DNA of 64,000 bases from Gari tellinella (GCA_922989275.2 OV277874.1:14434154-14498153), one strand, 5' to 3'. Counted from the stretch's first letter, positions 51,860-62,149 are shown. The notes: generated by a model from the letters alone, not told the origin. Numbers and translations: made by a program.

Positions 51860-53280
51860 TGTTGAACCTTATATGTCACAAAAACCTATATGTCACAATT
51901 GTGACGTATACGTTTTGTGACATATAAGGCTCTACAAAGAGATCTTATGTAAGGCTCTACGAAGAGAACCTTATATGTCACAAAACGTATACGTCACAAT
52001 TGTGACGTATACGTGCGAATTCATCACAATGAGGGTTGCGACAGCCACGTACATGTATGTATATGTCACAACGTGACTTTTTGATAGGGTTGCATTAGAA
52101 CCGTATATGTCACAAAATTGCGATTTTTTCACAACGTGATTTTTTGATAGGGTTGACATTAGAAACGTATAATTGTTGGTTTATTATAGTGTCACCCCTA
52201 GCGAAGTAGGGTTGTCACATTTGTGACGTATACGTTTTGAGACAAATAAGGCTCTAACAAAAACGTATATGTCACAATGTGACTTTTTGATAGGGTCGAC
52301 AGTAGAAACGTATAAAAGTGTGTTTATTATAGTGTCTTTAGGGATGCTCCGGCAGGAACCTATGGGAGATGCTCTTTTCAGTATATAATTATCTTGAAAA
52401 CTTCCATACTATATCTGAAAACTGTATCTCGTTTCAGTCAAATAACTTCTCTTTCAGACCTATTTTTTTAACCCTCGCATGGCAATGTAAACTGTGTATT
52501 ATTTTGAGCAATTAACACAGCGATGCTTTAGAGACCTCGCTCTTCTTTCTTCGTTCATTGAGAAGGAGAAGAACAAGAACAAGAACAAGAAGTAGAAGAA
52601 GAAATACTTCTTTAATATATGTTATAAGAAGAAAGTAGTTTACCCATGACTGCTACCTCTGGGCTGTGGATGCTGTGGGTCTAAATGGCAGTTCTGGAGT
52701 TTTACCATTGACCGTGTGCCTGTCTGGTAGATCTTGCTGGTAGGGATTGTCCAATCGCTTTGAAACCATTTCGCTAGGGGTCTATAGTGTAATTTTTGGA
52801 CAGCTTTATGTTTATGAACTAAAGGTGTACCGCGGCCATGGATTATTCAGTACTCAACCAAACAACACGGAGAGTATTGTTTTAAATACTATAATAAGCA
52901 AACGTTTATACCTTTCTACTGTCTACCCTATCAAAAAGTCACGTTGTGACATATACGTTTTGTTAGAGCCTTATATGTCACAAAACGTATACGTCACAAA
53001 TGTGACTGGCCCTACTTCGCTAGGGGTGACAATATAATAAACAATGACACTATAATAAACAAACATTTATACGTTTCTAATGTCAACCCTATCAAAAAGT
53101 CACGTTGTGAAAAATTCGCAATTTTGTGACATATACGGTTCTTATGTCAACCCTATCAAAAAGTCACGTTGTGACATATGTACGTGGCTGTAGCAACCGC
53201 CTTGTGATGAATTCGCACGTATACGTCACAATTGTGACAAATTGTGACATATAAGTTTTTGTGACATATAAGGTTCAACA
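51860..53280. mobile_element. Foldback-type element with long complex inverted arms
   Basis: Left arm about 51860-52345 and right arm about 52895-53280 are inverted copies: 'gttgaaccttatatgtcaca' against 'tgtgacatataaggttcaac', and 'tttttgatagggttgacatt' against 'aatgtcaaccctatcaaaaa'. Each arm is built of repeats of 'tatatgtcacaa' and 'gtgacgtatacgt'. The spacer (52346-52894) is unique and holds an (AAGAAC)n run at 52565-52610. No transposase frame. Confidence 0.78.
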
Positions 53281-53507
53281 ACCCTCTTCCCGAAGTGATA
53301 AGACTCAAAAAGTGGCACCAATATATTCTCACACAAGTATGCACACGGATGCTTTACCATTTGATATGTCGCTTTGCCGTAAAACCCAATTCTCTAAATC
53401 AGTTGAGGAAAATAATTTAATGTGTAGAAAGGCGTTGTAATCGAAAAATCTGATAAAGCGGAAATACAGATATAGAAACACTGAATATTGTTGATTACAT
53501 ATTTCAG

Positions 53508-53654
53508 TGTGGTCGCCATGGTTCTATGGGTCATGTTCAGTTACGTGCGGTACCGGAAGTAAACAGGGAATACGGCGCTGTAGTACCGGAAATGACCACG
53601 AGTGTTCCGGTTCAGCATTTACAACAGAGTCATGCAACACCATGCAATGCCCAG
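53508..53654 (+). CDS. TSP1 exon 14 (subtype iii)
   Basis: A 147-nt phase 1-1 exon; acceptor 'gattacatatttcag' (ends 53507), donor gtacag at 53655. Encodes WSPWFYGSCSVTCGTGSKQG, IRRCSTGNDHECSGS, ESC and MQCP: six cysteines and CSVTCG-x-G. As in the exon at 47980, the donor GTACAG is made by a family A MITE whose first T is the second base of the donor. If unspliced, the frame continues about 47 codons into the MITE before a stop. Last recognisable TSP1 module in the window. Confidence 0.9.
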
Positions 53655-53655
53655 G

Positions 53656-53905
53656 TACAGTGGATAATCTGTTATTCCTTCCCGATAAACGCGTTTATGC
53701 TAAAACTAGTTTTTCATTTACATACAGTTTGGAGCCAGATCAGACGCCGGGTAACCCGGCGTCTGATCTGGCTCCAAACGGTTTGCCACCAATATAAACA
53801 TGAATTATCAGAATTATCCAAAAGTTCTACTTTTCTGCGTTTTAGTGCTTTGCGTTTGCGTACGTTTGCGTTTAAACGGGAAAGAATAACAGATTCTCCA
53901 CTGTA
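53656..53905 (+). mobile_element. MITE family A inserted in the splice donor of exon 14
   Basis: TACAGTGGATAATCTG to ATTCTCCACTGTA, hairpin 53726-53790 perfect. The inserted element begins at base +2 of the intron. It shares 'ttattccttcc' with the element at 48128, where other copies read 'ttattctttcc'. Confidence 0.87.
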
Positions 53906-53910
53906 TATAT

Positions 53911-54028
53911 AATAGAGAAGACGTTATTCTTTCCCAATAAACATGTTTACACTAAATATATTATTTCCGTTGCAATCAGTTTGGAGCCAGACCAGAGGCC
54001 GGATTATCTGGCGTATGATCAGAAAGAA
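53911..54028 (+). mobile_element. MITE family A fragment
   Basis: 'tagagaagacgttattcttt' to the decayed hairpin 'aggccggattatctggcgta'; the right half is lost. Directly follows the copy at 53656. Confidence 0.6.
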
Positions 54029-54059
54029 ATGTCAAAAAGTATTTTGATTCTACATTTAA

Positions 54060-54293
54060 ATGTCTATTTCTGGTTTTGAGGACAAGTGACCACTTAAAGC
54101 AGGTTGAAAGTAAAGCAGAATGCGTCTTAGGACGCATTCTGCTTTACTTTCAGCCTTGGTTAAGCTAACATCTGTTAGGATATATAAATATATTGTTGGT
54201 ACATGCTCATATCTGTACAAATTAAAACTGTTTGTTTTAGTGGAGAACTAATTCAAATGCGTTTAAAAGCGCTTCTATGGGGAAAACAGTTAA
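54060..54293 (+). mobile_element. MITE family E, diverged ends
   Basis: Palindrome 'taaagcaggttgaaagtaaa' / 'tttactttcagccttggtta' around GCGTCTTAGGACGC; right part 'aaaagcgcttctatgggg'. Confidence 0.65.
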
Positions 54294-54405
54294 ACAAACA
54301 AACTTATTTTTACAAGGAGAATATTTGTCAATTGTCCACAATGTAGAACCCGGTCAGAGGTCACGTGTGTCTGATCAGAACTCAAACTCTTTGACACCGA
54401 TGTTA

Positions 54406-54655
54406 TATAGTGGAGAATCTGTTATTCTTTCCCGTTTAAACGCAAACGTACGCAAACGTAAAACACAAAAACGTAGAAAAGTACAACTTTTTGACAATTC
54501 TGATAATTCATGTTTATCTTGGTGGCAAACAGTTTGGAGCCTGATCAGACGCCGGGTTACCCGGCGTCTGATCTGGCTCCAAACTGTTTGTAAAAGAAAA
54601 AATAGTTTTAGCGTAAACGCGTTTATCGGGAAAGAATAACAGATTCTCCACTGTA
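54406..54655 (-). mobile_element. MITE family A, complete
   Basis: TATAGTGGAGAATCTG to ATTCTCCACTGTA, hairpin with GGAGCC/GGCTCC. Inverted orientation. Confidence 0.86.
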
Positions 54656-54670
54656 TACATTGTACTCAAT

Positions 54671-54877
54671 ATTTAACCCCCTCACTGCCAACTTTTCGTG
54701 AGTGTTTTACCCCTTCACCGTTTCATTGTCGTCGGCTTCAATTTTGATATTAGCAAGATCGTTTCATAGTAAGATTCAATGAAGTATAACTTAAAAATAT
54801 TGATACGAGTGTCAAACAGTTTGATAAGGACCCAAACTGTTTGCAAACGCGCTTTAAGGCGTCATTAAGAATAAAAG
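54671..54877 (+). mobile_element. MITE family B, hairpin deleted
   Basis: 'tttaaccccctcactgccaa' to 'cattaagaataaaagggtg'. The centre is reduced to 'caaacagtttgataaggacc' 'caaactgtttg'. Confidence 0.65.
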
Positions 54878-55042
54878 GGTGAAAGCGTAGTTGTCCTAGT
54901 TTTATGTTTCATTTTACGCCTTTGCTGCAATATCCTCTATTGTCCATGCAGATAAATGAAATGCAAAAAGGAAAGTTGTGATCAAGACCAGAAGCAGAGT
55001 TTACCCGCCCCAGATCAAACACCTAGTTACCTGACACATTAT

Positions 55043-55292
55043 TACAGTGGAGAATCTGTTATTCTTTCCCGTTTAAACGCAAACGTACGCAAACGCAAAG
55101 CACTAAAACGTAGAAAAGAACAACTTTTGGACAATTCTGATAATTCTTGCTTATCTTAGTGGCAAACAGCTTGGAGCCTGATCAGACGCCGGGTTACCCG
55201 GCGTCTGATCTGGCTCCAATCTGTTTGCACTTTAAATAATAGTTTTAGCGTAAACGCGTTTGTTGGGAAAGAATAACAGATTCTCCACTGTA
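55043..55292 (-). mobile_element. MITE family A, complete
   Basis: TACAGTGGAGAATCTG to ATTCTCCACTGTA, inverted. Hairpin arms GGAGCC/GGCTCC. A short further A-type end lies at 55338-55380. Confidence 0.87.
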
Positions 55293-55534
55293 CGAGTATA
55301 AGAATTGTTGCCGAGAACACTTTTGCAGACGAATCTTGCAGTGAAGAATATGTTATTTTTTCCAAATAAACGCCTTTACCTCATTTTTTATGTCCTTTGT
55401 AAAAAAACAGCAAAGTACAAATTTATAGTTTAATTTAAGTCCGAATGACCGCTCAGCCGACTTAACATTTACTCCCCTGATCAGTGAGCCATCTTGCCTA
55501 CTAGATTGAGCACAACTGACATAAATATTGTGAC

Positions 55535-55730
55535 GCATAGGCCGTCGCAGTACCGGCTCAGACCCTAGGTACCCATTTTAACTCCTTTGTGGAGTGGAGC
55601 AATTCGAGGTACACATCTTGCTCAAGAACATTCCTAAACATCATCGGGGATTTAGGCCGCTGGTTCGGCGGGGATCGAACTCACGACCGCTGGTACAACA
55701 ACCGCCATTGCGAAGGGTATTGACTCCAAA
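55535..55730 (-). mobile_element. tRNA-derived SINE, minus strand
   Basis: Minus strand: B-box 'ggtcgtgagttcgatccccg', body 'gaatgttcttgagcaagatg' and 'gagttaaaatgggtacc'. Same family as 37402-37635. Confidence 0.72.
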
Positions 55731-55777
55731 TACTTTGTAATTGACATAAAAATGACAGAAGGCGTTTAATATCCAAT

Positions 55778-56136
55778 TACAGTGCTCCCTCTCTTCAACA
55801 AAATACACTGAGAGACAAGGACTCTGTTCGTTGTTCGGAGTAAGTCGTTAAAGGGAGGGAAATTGACTTACATTTGCAAACAGCTTGAATCCAGATCAGA
55901 CTCTGCGTGGACTGATCTGGATTCAAGCTGTTTGTCACTCGTCATTATAATTATCCTTCTCTAAAAATGTTCAATATCTGACATTGAGAAAAAAAAAAGC
56001 AGACGACAATAATAATCAGACGATATTGCAGCAGTCCTAGCGTTAGACATGATGGTCCTGTTTGGGAACTGCAGCAAGGGTCGTTGTAAGGGGAGAGTCG
56101 TTATTTGGAGGGCCGTTGTAGGGAGGGAACACTGTA
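55778..56136 (+). mobile_element. MITE family C
   Basis: TACAGTGCTCCCTCTCTTCA to 'tagggagggaacactgta'. Hairpin arms 'gcttgaatccagatcagact' / 'actgatctggattcaagc', with a shortened centre. Confidence 0.8.
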
Positions 56137-56192
56137 TATATAATTTCAGTGATTTGTGTATTCTACCTTTGATATTTTCATTTTCATGTCAG

Positions 56193-56350
56193 CTACATCC
56201 GCACCAAAGCCGTGAATCAATCGACATCATGTCAGACACCACAGATGAGTATCCCACGCACGTGCGGTTATTGAGGATTTTTTATTCACTGTTTGTACAC
56301 AGTATGTTGTGTGAACTTATTCTTGAATAAACACATATATTGTAGTATGC
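56193..56350 (+). CDS. Candidate terminal exon with stop and poly(A) signal
   Basis: The acceptor 'tattttcattttcatgtcag' (ends 56192) is strong. In phase 1, continuing from exon 14, it reads ATSAPKP then TGA at 56213-56215, followed by about 110 nt and AATAAA at 56326-56331. This would end the protein just after the last TSP1 module. A second frame here stays open to 56330, but needs a phase no upstream exon supplies. No cysteine or domain supports it, so it rests on the splice site, phase and poly(A) signal only. Confidence 0.35.
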
Positions 56351-56401
56351 ATGTTGTTAGCGCACCCGCTTCTTGAAAATACGTGCCAAGTTTGATCCCG
56401 G

Positions 56402-56652
56402 TTAACCCTTTCCCCCATAGAAGCGCCTTTTAGCGCATTAAGTTTATTCCTTCACTGAAAAAAATAGTTCCAATTTATACAGTCACAAATATGTATCATA
56501 CAAAATATTTTCTATATTCTAGCAGATGATAGCTTAAAGCAGGCTGAAAGTAAAGCAGAATGCGCTTAAGGCGCATTCTGCTTTACTTTCAACCTGCTTT
56601 AAGTAGACACCTATATTCAGTACTAGAGACATGCTATGTGGGAAAGGGTTAA
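56402..56652 (+). mobile_element. MITE family E, TTAA-bounded
   Basis: TTAACCCTTTCCCCCATAG to 'ctatgtgggaaagggttaa'. The palindrome 'aaagtaaagcagaatgcgc' is perfect. Confidence 0.82.
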
Positions 56653-56686
56653 GGACAATGTGTGAAAGGGTTCAGTGGAGAGGACG

Positions 56687-56957
56687 TCATTATGACGTCA
56701 TTTGTGACTACATACTGTGAAAAGACGTTATTTTTTTCATTAAAAGCAAACGAAACGCATCGCAATAAAATGTAGAAAATGACAACTATTTATCAATTTT
56801 TACTGTACGTGTTAATTTGAGTGGCAAACAGTTTGGAGCCTGGTCTGAAGCCATTTTACCCGGCGTCTGATCCGGCTTCAATCTGTTTTAAATGGAAATA
56901 ATAGTTTTAGCATAAACGCGCTTTTTTTGGAAAAGAGCACGTCTTCTCATCTGTCCA
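56687..56957 (-). mobile_element. MITE family A, diverged
   Basis: 'actgtgaaaagacgttattt', 'aaaagcaaacgaaacgc', 'cagtttggagcctggtctga', 'cccggcgtctgatccggctt', ending 'cacgtcttctcatctgtcc'. Confidence 0.6.
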
Positions 56958-57012
56958 GTTTTCATTTAATCTATTTGTATATTTAGGGTTTTTTTTATCA
57001 ATGTATAAGTAA

Positions 57013-57090
57013 ATGTCAAACAGTGCAGACCCTGATCAGAGAGGTCCATTATAATCCATCTTATTAGGGTTTATATGTACACTGCTTGCA
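57013..57090. repeat. Hairpin 'AGACCCTGATCAGAG' type
   Basis: 'gtcaaacagtgcagaccctg' and 'agggtttatatgtacactgc'; decayed relative of 10957-11023. Confidence 0.45.
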
Positions 57091-57114
57091 TAGGACAAGT
57101 ATTCTCAGCATAGG

Positions 57115-57364
57115 TACAGTGGAGAATCTGTTATTCTTTCCCAATAAACGCGTTTACGCTAAAACTATTATTTGCAGTGCAAACAGTTTGGAGCCAGATC
57201 AGACGCCGAGTAACCCGGCGTCTGATCAGGCTCCGAACTGTTTGCCACCAAGATAAACAAGAATTATCAGAATTGTCCAAAAGTTGTTCTTTTCTACGTT
57301 TTAGTGCTTTGCGTTTGCGTACGTTTGCGTTTAAACGGGAAAGAATAACAGATTCTCCACTGTA
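57115..57364 (+). mobile_element. MITE family A, complete
   Basis: TACAGTGGAGAATCTG to ATTCTCCACTGTA; hairpin 57180-57244. Confidence 0.88.
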
Positions 57365-58114
57365 CGATACTTGTAAACGACGGGAATAGACGTCGCAAGG
57401 GCTCAATTTGTAAAGCAGACGACAGTATGGCAATAAAGTACTTAGTCACCTGATAAGAGCAGGTATAAAACATTGACCCTATTGTATTTATAGAGCGTTC
57501 ATTGAGTACCTTCGTGTTCGCATAGCAGGAGCATGTTAACACCTTACATGTAACTATTTCATCCCTGAAACGCCAAATGGACAATTCCAATTTCTAGTTA
57601 ATTCAAGTCCAATATCGGTCATTTAGGATTGTATTTTACAATGTACTTTAAAATGACAAACATGGTAGACCCTGATAAGAAGATCCCTGTATAAGCTCTG
57701 TGATCAGGGTCTTCACGGTTTGCATAAGAAATATATACTTGTATAATTTCGTAAATGACGAGTATACTCGTCCTTAGGGTTGAGTGTGTTGAATAATGCA
57801 TACCACCCAGACTAGAAGACATTATGAATACCGTATCTGTTTCATGTAGCCCTTGTTCACAAGCACTCTGTAAAATTTGTATTTCAATGCTATACAAACA
57901 AAGAGAGCGGTAGAAATGTTTAAAAACGTCATGACTATCCCTTTACCTACATGTATTATGTGTTTGTGAAATACGTTTATCCTTAACCGTAGAGTGCTTA
58001 GAACAATTTACTGATATTTGAAATTAGTTTTCATTCAGATCGCGTAACGCGATATCTAATACGGATCCAAACTGTTCGACAATCGTCTTTAGTGATATTT
58101 ATACATTTAATATA
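57365..58114. other. Non-coding; one hairpin relic
   Basis: At 57655-57725 'acatggtagaccctgataag' and 'tgatcagggtcttcacggtt' form a hairpin of the 10957 type. At 58035-58080 a B-type arm remnant. Nothing else. Confidence 0.4.
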
Positions 58115-58470
58115 TACAGTGTTCCCTCTCTACAACAACACCCAATGGGAGACAATAAATTGAGTATGTTGTTTGGAGGTAGTCGTTAAAGAGAGGGAAA
58201 GTTATGGCTTGGCTTACATTTGCAAACAGCTTGAATCCAGATCAGACACCAGACCAAGCTGTATGTCACTCGTTATCATATTTCTTTTGTACAAAATGTC
58301 CACTAATATATAACTTTGAGATAAAATAGCCGGCGACAATTTAAAGCAGACGATATTACAGCGGTGAAATTGTTAGAAATATTTGTTCTGTTAAAGGATA
58401 AGGAACAGCAGTCCACATTGTTATAAGGAGGTATTCATTGTAAGGAGGGCCGTTGTAGGGAGGGAGCACT
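58115..58470 (+). mobile_element. MITE family C, reduced hairpin
   Basis: TACAGTGTTCCCTCTCTACA to 'ttgtagggagggagcact'. The hairpin keeps only 'gcttgaatccagatcagaca' and 'caagctgtatgtc'. Confidence 0.75.
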
Positions 58471-58628
58471 AATAACTATAGACAATTGTCAAGCAGACGA
58501 CCATTTCGACGCTGCATATCAATATATAAAACACACCGTGAATAGTTAGCATCTGAACTATTCCAATGACTAACCAAACCATGCCGTTAAAGAGTACAGC
58601 ACCATGTCAGATAGGTCCTATAAGAAAA

Positions 58629-58692
58629 CAGTGCAGATCCTGATCAGACGAAAAACTGCTCCTCTATGATCTGGGTCTGCACTGTGTTTCAA
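58629..58692. repeat. Hairpin 'AGATCCTGATCAGA' type
   Basis: 'aaacagtgcagatcctgatc' / 'gatctgggtctgcactgtgt' around a GAAAAACTGCTCC centre. Confidence 0.55.
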
Positions 58693-59036
58693 ATATACGA
58701 TGGTCAATATAAAACTACTATAACACATGTAACTAGGTTACATGCTATCTAAGTTTAAGAACCCTACAAGGTCATATAGTTTTGATAAAACAATGCCATT
58801 CACAAAACGGCATACAGTACTGTCTCCTATTTAAGACCACTTGATCTTTCGCCAAATATATGTATTACATATATTATCTGCTTCTCAGTTGTCATACATA
58901 CGAGTATGTTTTCACATTAGTCATTTCATGATCAAATGTATTGTTAGGTGTTTACCCCGTCGCCGCTATATTGTCGTAAGCTCCAATATTCTCGCAATAT
59001 AGTTTTAAAGTAAGATTTAAAGCAGTCTAACTATGG

Positions 59037-59921
59037 AATGCGGGTCGGGACATGACAATTTGCATTTGCTAAGTAGCTACAGTGGAGAATCTGTTATTCT
59101 TTCCCAATAAACGCGTTTACGCTAAAACTATTATTTACAATACAAACAGTTTGGAGCCAGATCAGACGCCGGGTAACCCGGCGTCTGATCAGGCTCCAAA
59201 CTGTTTGCCACAAAGATAAACATGAATTATCAGAATTGTCCAAAAGTTGTTCTTTTCTACGTTTTAGTGCTTTGCGTTTGCGTACGTTTGCGTTTAAACG
59301 GGAAAGAATAACAGATTATCCACTGTATTTGCCAAAAATAAATAAGGACATGCTGTATTCCCGTATTTGTCGTATTTTCAAGCAACAAATGACAGAATGG
59401 CGATAGATGTGTATACAAATGCTCATATTGTAATAAAGAGGTTAATTTCTCATACTTCTTTTGATTTAATTCGAAAAAATTACTGGGTAATCGACAGGCA
59501 CTCGTCAGTGACAAGAAACCAGAAATAATGACGAAATGGTTACTCGGTTTAGTATTTGGCAAGTTGCATTTTGGCAATTAGCTAAGCTTAAAAACTAGCA
59601 ACTGGCAACTTAGCAATTGGTATAAAGCAACTGTCAAATTAGCAACCCACATTCTGATTAATATGCCTTTTTAAATATTTCATTTATAAAGAATACAAAA
59701 CATATCGTTGAATAAAGACAGATACATGTACATCTATTTATTTCTGTATCCCGCAAATATGACGCGAATCGTTCCGTCAAATTTGCCGGGCATCGACACA
59801 AGCACTCATCAAATAAACGAAACAAGAATGACTACCAAATGGCAATAAGCATTTAGCAAAGTGACATTAAGCAACTGGCAAAATGCAATTAGCATTTGGC
59901 AATTCGGGTGTCCCGACCCGC
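59037..59921. mobile_element. Inverted-repeat element with AGCAACTGGCAA steps, hosting a nested MITE A
   Basis: Left end 'atgcgggtcgggacatgaca' and right end 'gtcccgacccgcat' are inverted, continuing as 'atttgcatttgctaag'. The interior (59575-59900) has many copies of 'agcaactggcaa', 'gcaattagcatttggcaa'. Without the nested MITE the element is about 635 bp. Confidence 0.68.
59078..59327 (+). mobile_element. MITE family A nested in the 59037 element
   Basis: TACAGTGGAGAATCTG to ATTATCCACTGTA, with a perfect hairpin. It sits about 40 bp inside the left end of the host element and is therefore younger than it. Confidence 0.87.
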
Positions 59922-60227
59922 ATGTCATAGTTTAACTAACGTAATGTGAGCACAAGTGGCCAAAACGTTTGATCCTTATCACACACCGATTACGCGGCGT
60001 CTGACCAAAAAAGTTGTTTATAATCATTGAGAGTGAAAGGGTTAAGCCTGACAAGGGCTACCATATATTACATATTTGACCTAGATCTACTTCAGAGCGT
60101 TGTTATGGCGATGACGATAAGAACGTCTACTTTGCGAATGTTTCTTTTTTCTTTTAGAGGGATTATATGACAAAATAAATAATAGTAGATAAAAGTATCT
60201 CTCTATAGGCGGTACCGGTAATATTTA

Positions 60228-60410
60228 AATAAAGATAAATGTAATAGCAAGCATGTTTTATGCATTTATTTTACATTGGTAATATTTAAATAAAGATAAA
60301 GTTTTATTTCCGCTTAACAATATATTGAAACCGGTAGCGGTATTATTATGTAAATGTAAAACAAATGCATAAAACATTCTTGCTATTACATTTATCTTTA
60401 TTTAAATATG
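60228..60410. repeat. Inverted repeat, about 60-bp arms
   Basis: 'aatatttaaataaagataaa' 'tgtaatagcaagcatgtttt' against 'aaaacattcttgctattaca' 'tttatctttatttaaatat'. A second direct copy of 'ggtaatatttaaataaagat' at 60280 lies between. Confidence 0.75.
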
Positions 60411-60424
60411 ACAATATATATGTT

Positions 60425-60495
60425 TTACGTAAATAGTGTAGGTCCTGAATAGATAATTCCTACAGGATTCTTCTTATCAGCTCTACACTGATTTT
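60425..60495. repeat. Hairpin relic of the 10957 type
   Basis: 'aatagtgtaggtcctgaata' / 'tcttatcagctctacactga' around AATTCCTACAGGATTC. Confidence 0.4.
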
Positions 60496-60551
60496 CATAA
60501 TTCTATTGTACATGTATTACAGTGTTATGAGACAACCCTTATCATTTAAAA

Positions 60552-60993
60552 CACAGCGCTCCCTCTCTACAACGACATCCAATGTGCGACAGATATTGTG
60601 TGCGTTGTTCGGAGGGACTCGTTATAGGGAGGAACATTAATTTACATCTGCAAACAGCTTGAATCCAGATCAACAACTCCCTCCGAACAATTCAAGCAAT
60701 CTTTAACCCTTTACCTGATAGCATTGTTTCTAGTATTGAAGATATGTGACTACTTAAAGCAGGTTGAAAGTAAAGCAGAATGCGCCCTAAGGCGCATTCT
60801 GCTTTACTTTCAGCCTGCTTTAAGCTATTAAATGCTAGAATAAGGAAAATATTAAATATGACACATATTCATTACAGTATAATTTGGAACTATTTTCTTC
60901 AGCGGATGAATAAAATGAATGTGCTAAAAGTCGCTTCTATAAGGGAAAGGGTTATATGTCATTAGGTGTGGTTATAGAGAGGGAGCACGGTAT
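60552..60993 (+). mobile_element. MITE family C, snap-back form with nested MITE E
   Basis: 'acagcgctccctctctacaa' to 'gcttgaatccagatca' is the usual left half. It then jumps to 'caactccctccgaacaa', the inverted form of the same half, which resumes after the nested element as 'tatagagagggagcacggta'. A family E copy (60703-60954) lies inside. Confidence 0.62.
60703..60954 (+). mobile_element. MITE family E nested in a C element
   Basis: TTAACCCTTTACCTGATAG at the left, 'cttctataagggaaagggtta' at the right. Palindrome centre GCGCCCTAAGGCGC. Confidence 0.78.
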
Positions 60994-61173
60994 ACTACGT
61001 AACCCGGCAATGATTTGATTGCAAACTGCTTAGCACTTCGATATTCACCACTCAGATATCAACATTTTGTGAATGTTTTAATGCTATGCATTGTCAAAAA
61101 ATCCATTTTCTATATTTCGTTGCAATGCGTTTGTTCCTCATTTTCCTAAATCCTGAACAAACAACAGAGCATA

Positions 61174-61423
61174 TACAGTGGAGAATCTGTTATTCTTTCC
61201 CGTTTAAACGCAAACGTACGCAAACGCAAAGCACTAAAACGTAGAAAAGAACAACTTTTGGACAATTCTGATAATTCTTGTTTATCTTGGTGGCAAACAG
61301 TTTGGAGCCTGATCAGACGCCGGGTTACCCGGCGTCTGATCTGGCTCCAAACTGTTTGCACTGCAAATAATAGTTTTAGCGTAAACGCGTTTATTGGGAA
61401 AGAATAGCATATTTTCCACTGTA
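61174..61423 (-). mobile_element. MITE family A, complete
   Basis: TACAGTGGAGAATCTG to ATTTTCCACTGTA, inverted, hairpin 61297-61360. Confidence 0.87.
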
Positions 61424-61495
61424 TTATATCAACTTGTACATAGTATAGTATATCATCATATATTCAACATATTAATAGAGAATCTTATATGAAGG

Positions 61496-61609
61496 CTCAT
61501 TATTTATCATTTTTTAATAAACGAGTTGACTAAAATAATATGAAGCGAGCCTTGTCGAGCGTCATATTAAGTTTAGTCAACGAGTTTATTAAAAATGATA
61601 AGTAATGAG
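61496..61609. repeat. Inverted-repeat element, about 114 bp
   Basis: 'ctcattatttatcatttttt' 'aataaacgagttgacta' against 'tagtcaacgagtttatt' 'aaaaatgataagtaatgag'. Short spacer with 'gaagcgagccttgtcgagcg'. Confidence 0.75.
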
Positions 61610-62149
61610 CACGAATGTAAGATTCTGTTTATTTCACAACAATTATAAACACCTATTAAATCAATCAAATCAGTAGTTTGTAGTCTTTCTGCTATGTAGA
61701 TTTTCCGCCAAATCATGACGCTGTTTACGGTAACGTCATTGCAAATGACATCATTTGGTGTCCCGCTACATACAGCGCTGGTTTGGTCGGAGCCCAAAAA
61801 AAGATATTCCACTATTGGAATACGATATTTATATAATGGCTTTATTCCACTCCCAGTCCGCAAGTTATGTGATAATATCAGTTATATTATACAGTTTATT
61901 CATATATTGAGAATGCAGTTTTAAAAATATATATTTCTACAAATTTCATCATATTGGGTAGAACACAATATGATTTTAATATATTTCTTTCTTAATGTTA
62001 AATAGCACGGTTATTCAATCATAAAATGGTATTCATCTTCTATTTTTGTACCTCCACAATTTACAAAGTAACTCTCTGCCCTTTGAAGTTTACTTTATCC
62101 AAGACGCCCTGCCTGTATATGCCAGTCTAATTTAACAAATAATACAATT
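61610..62149. other. Non-coding, nothing recognised
   Basis: AT-rich. A small palindrome 'gtaacgtcattgcaaatgac' at 61730-61750. No exon. Confidence 0.3.
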
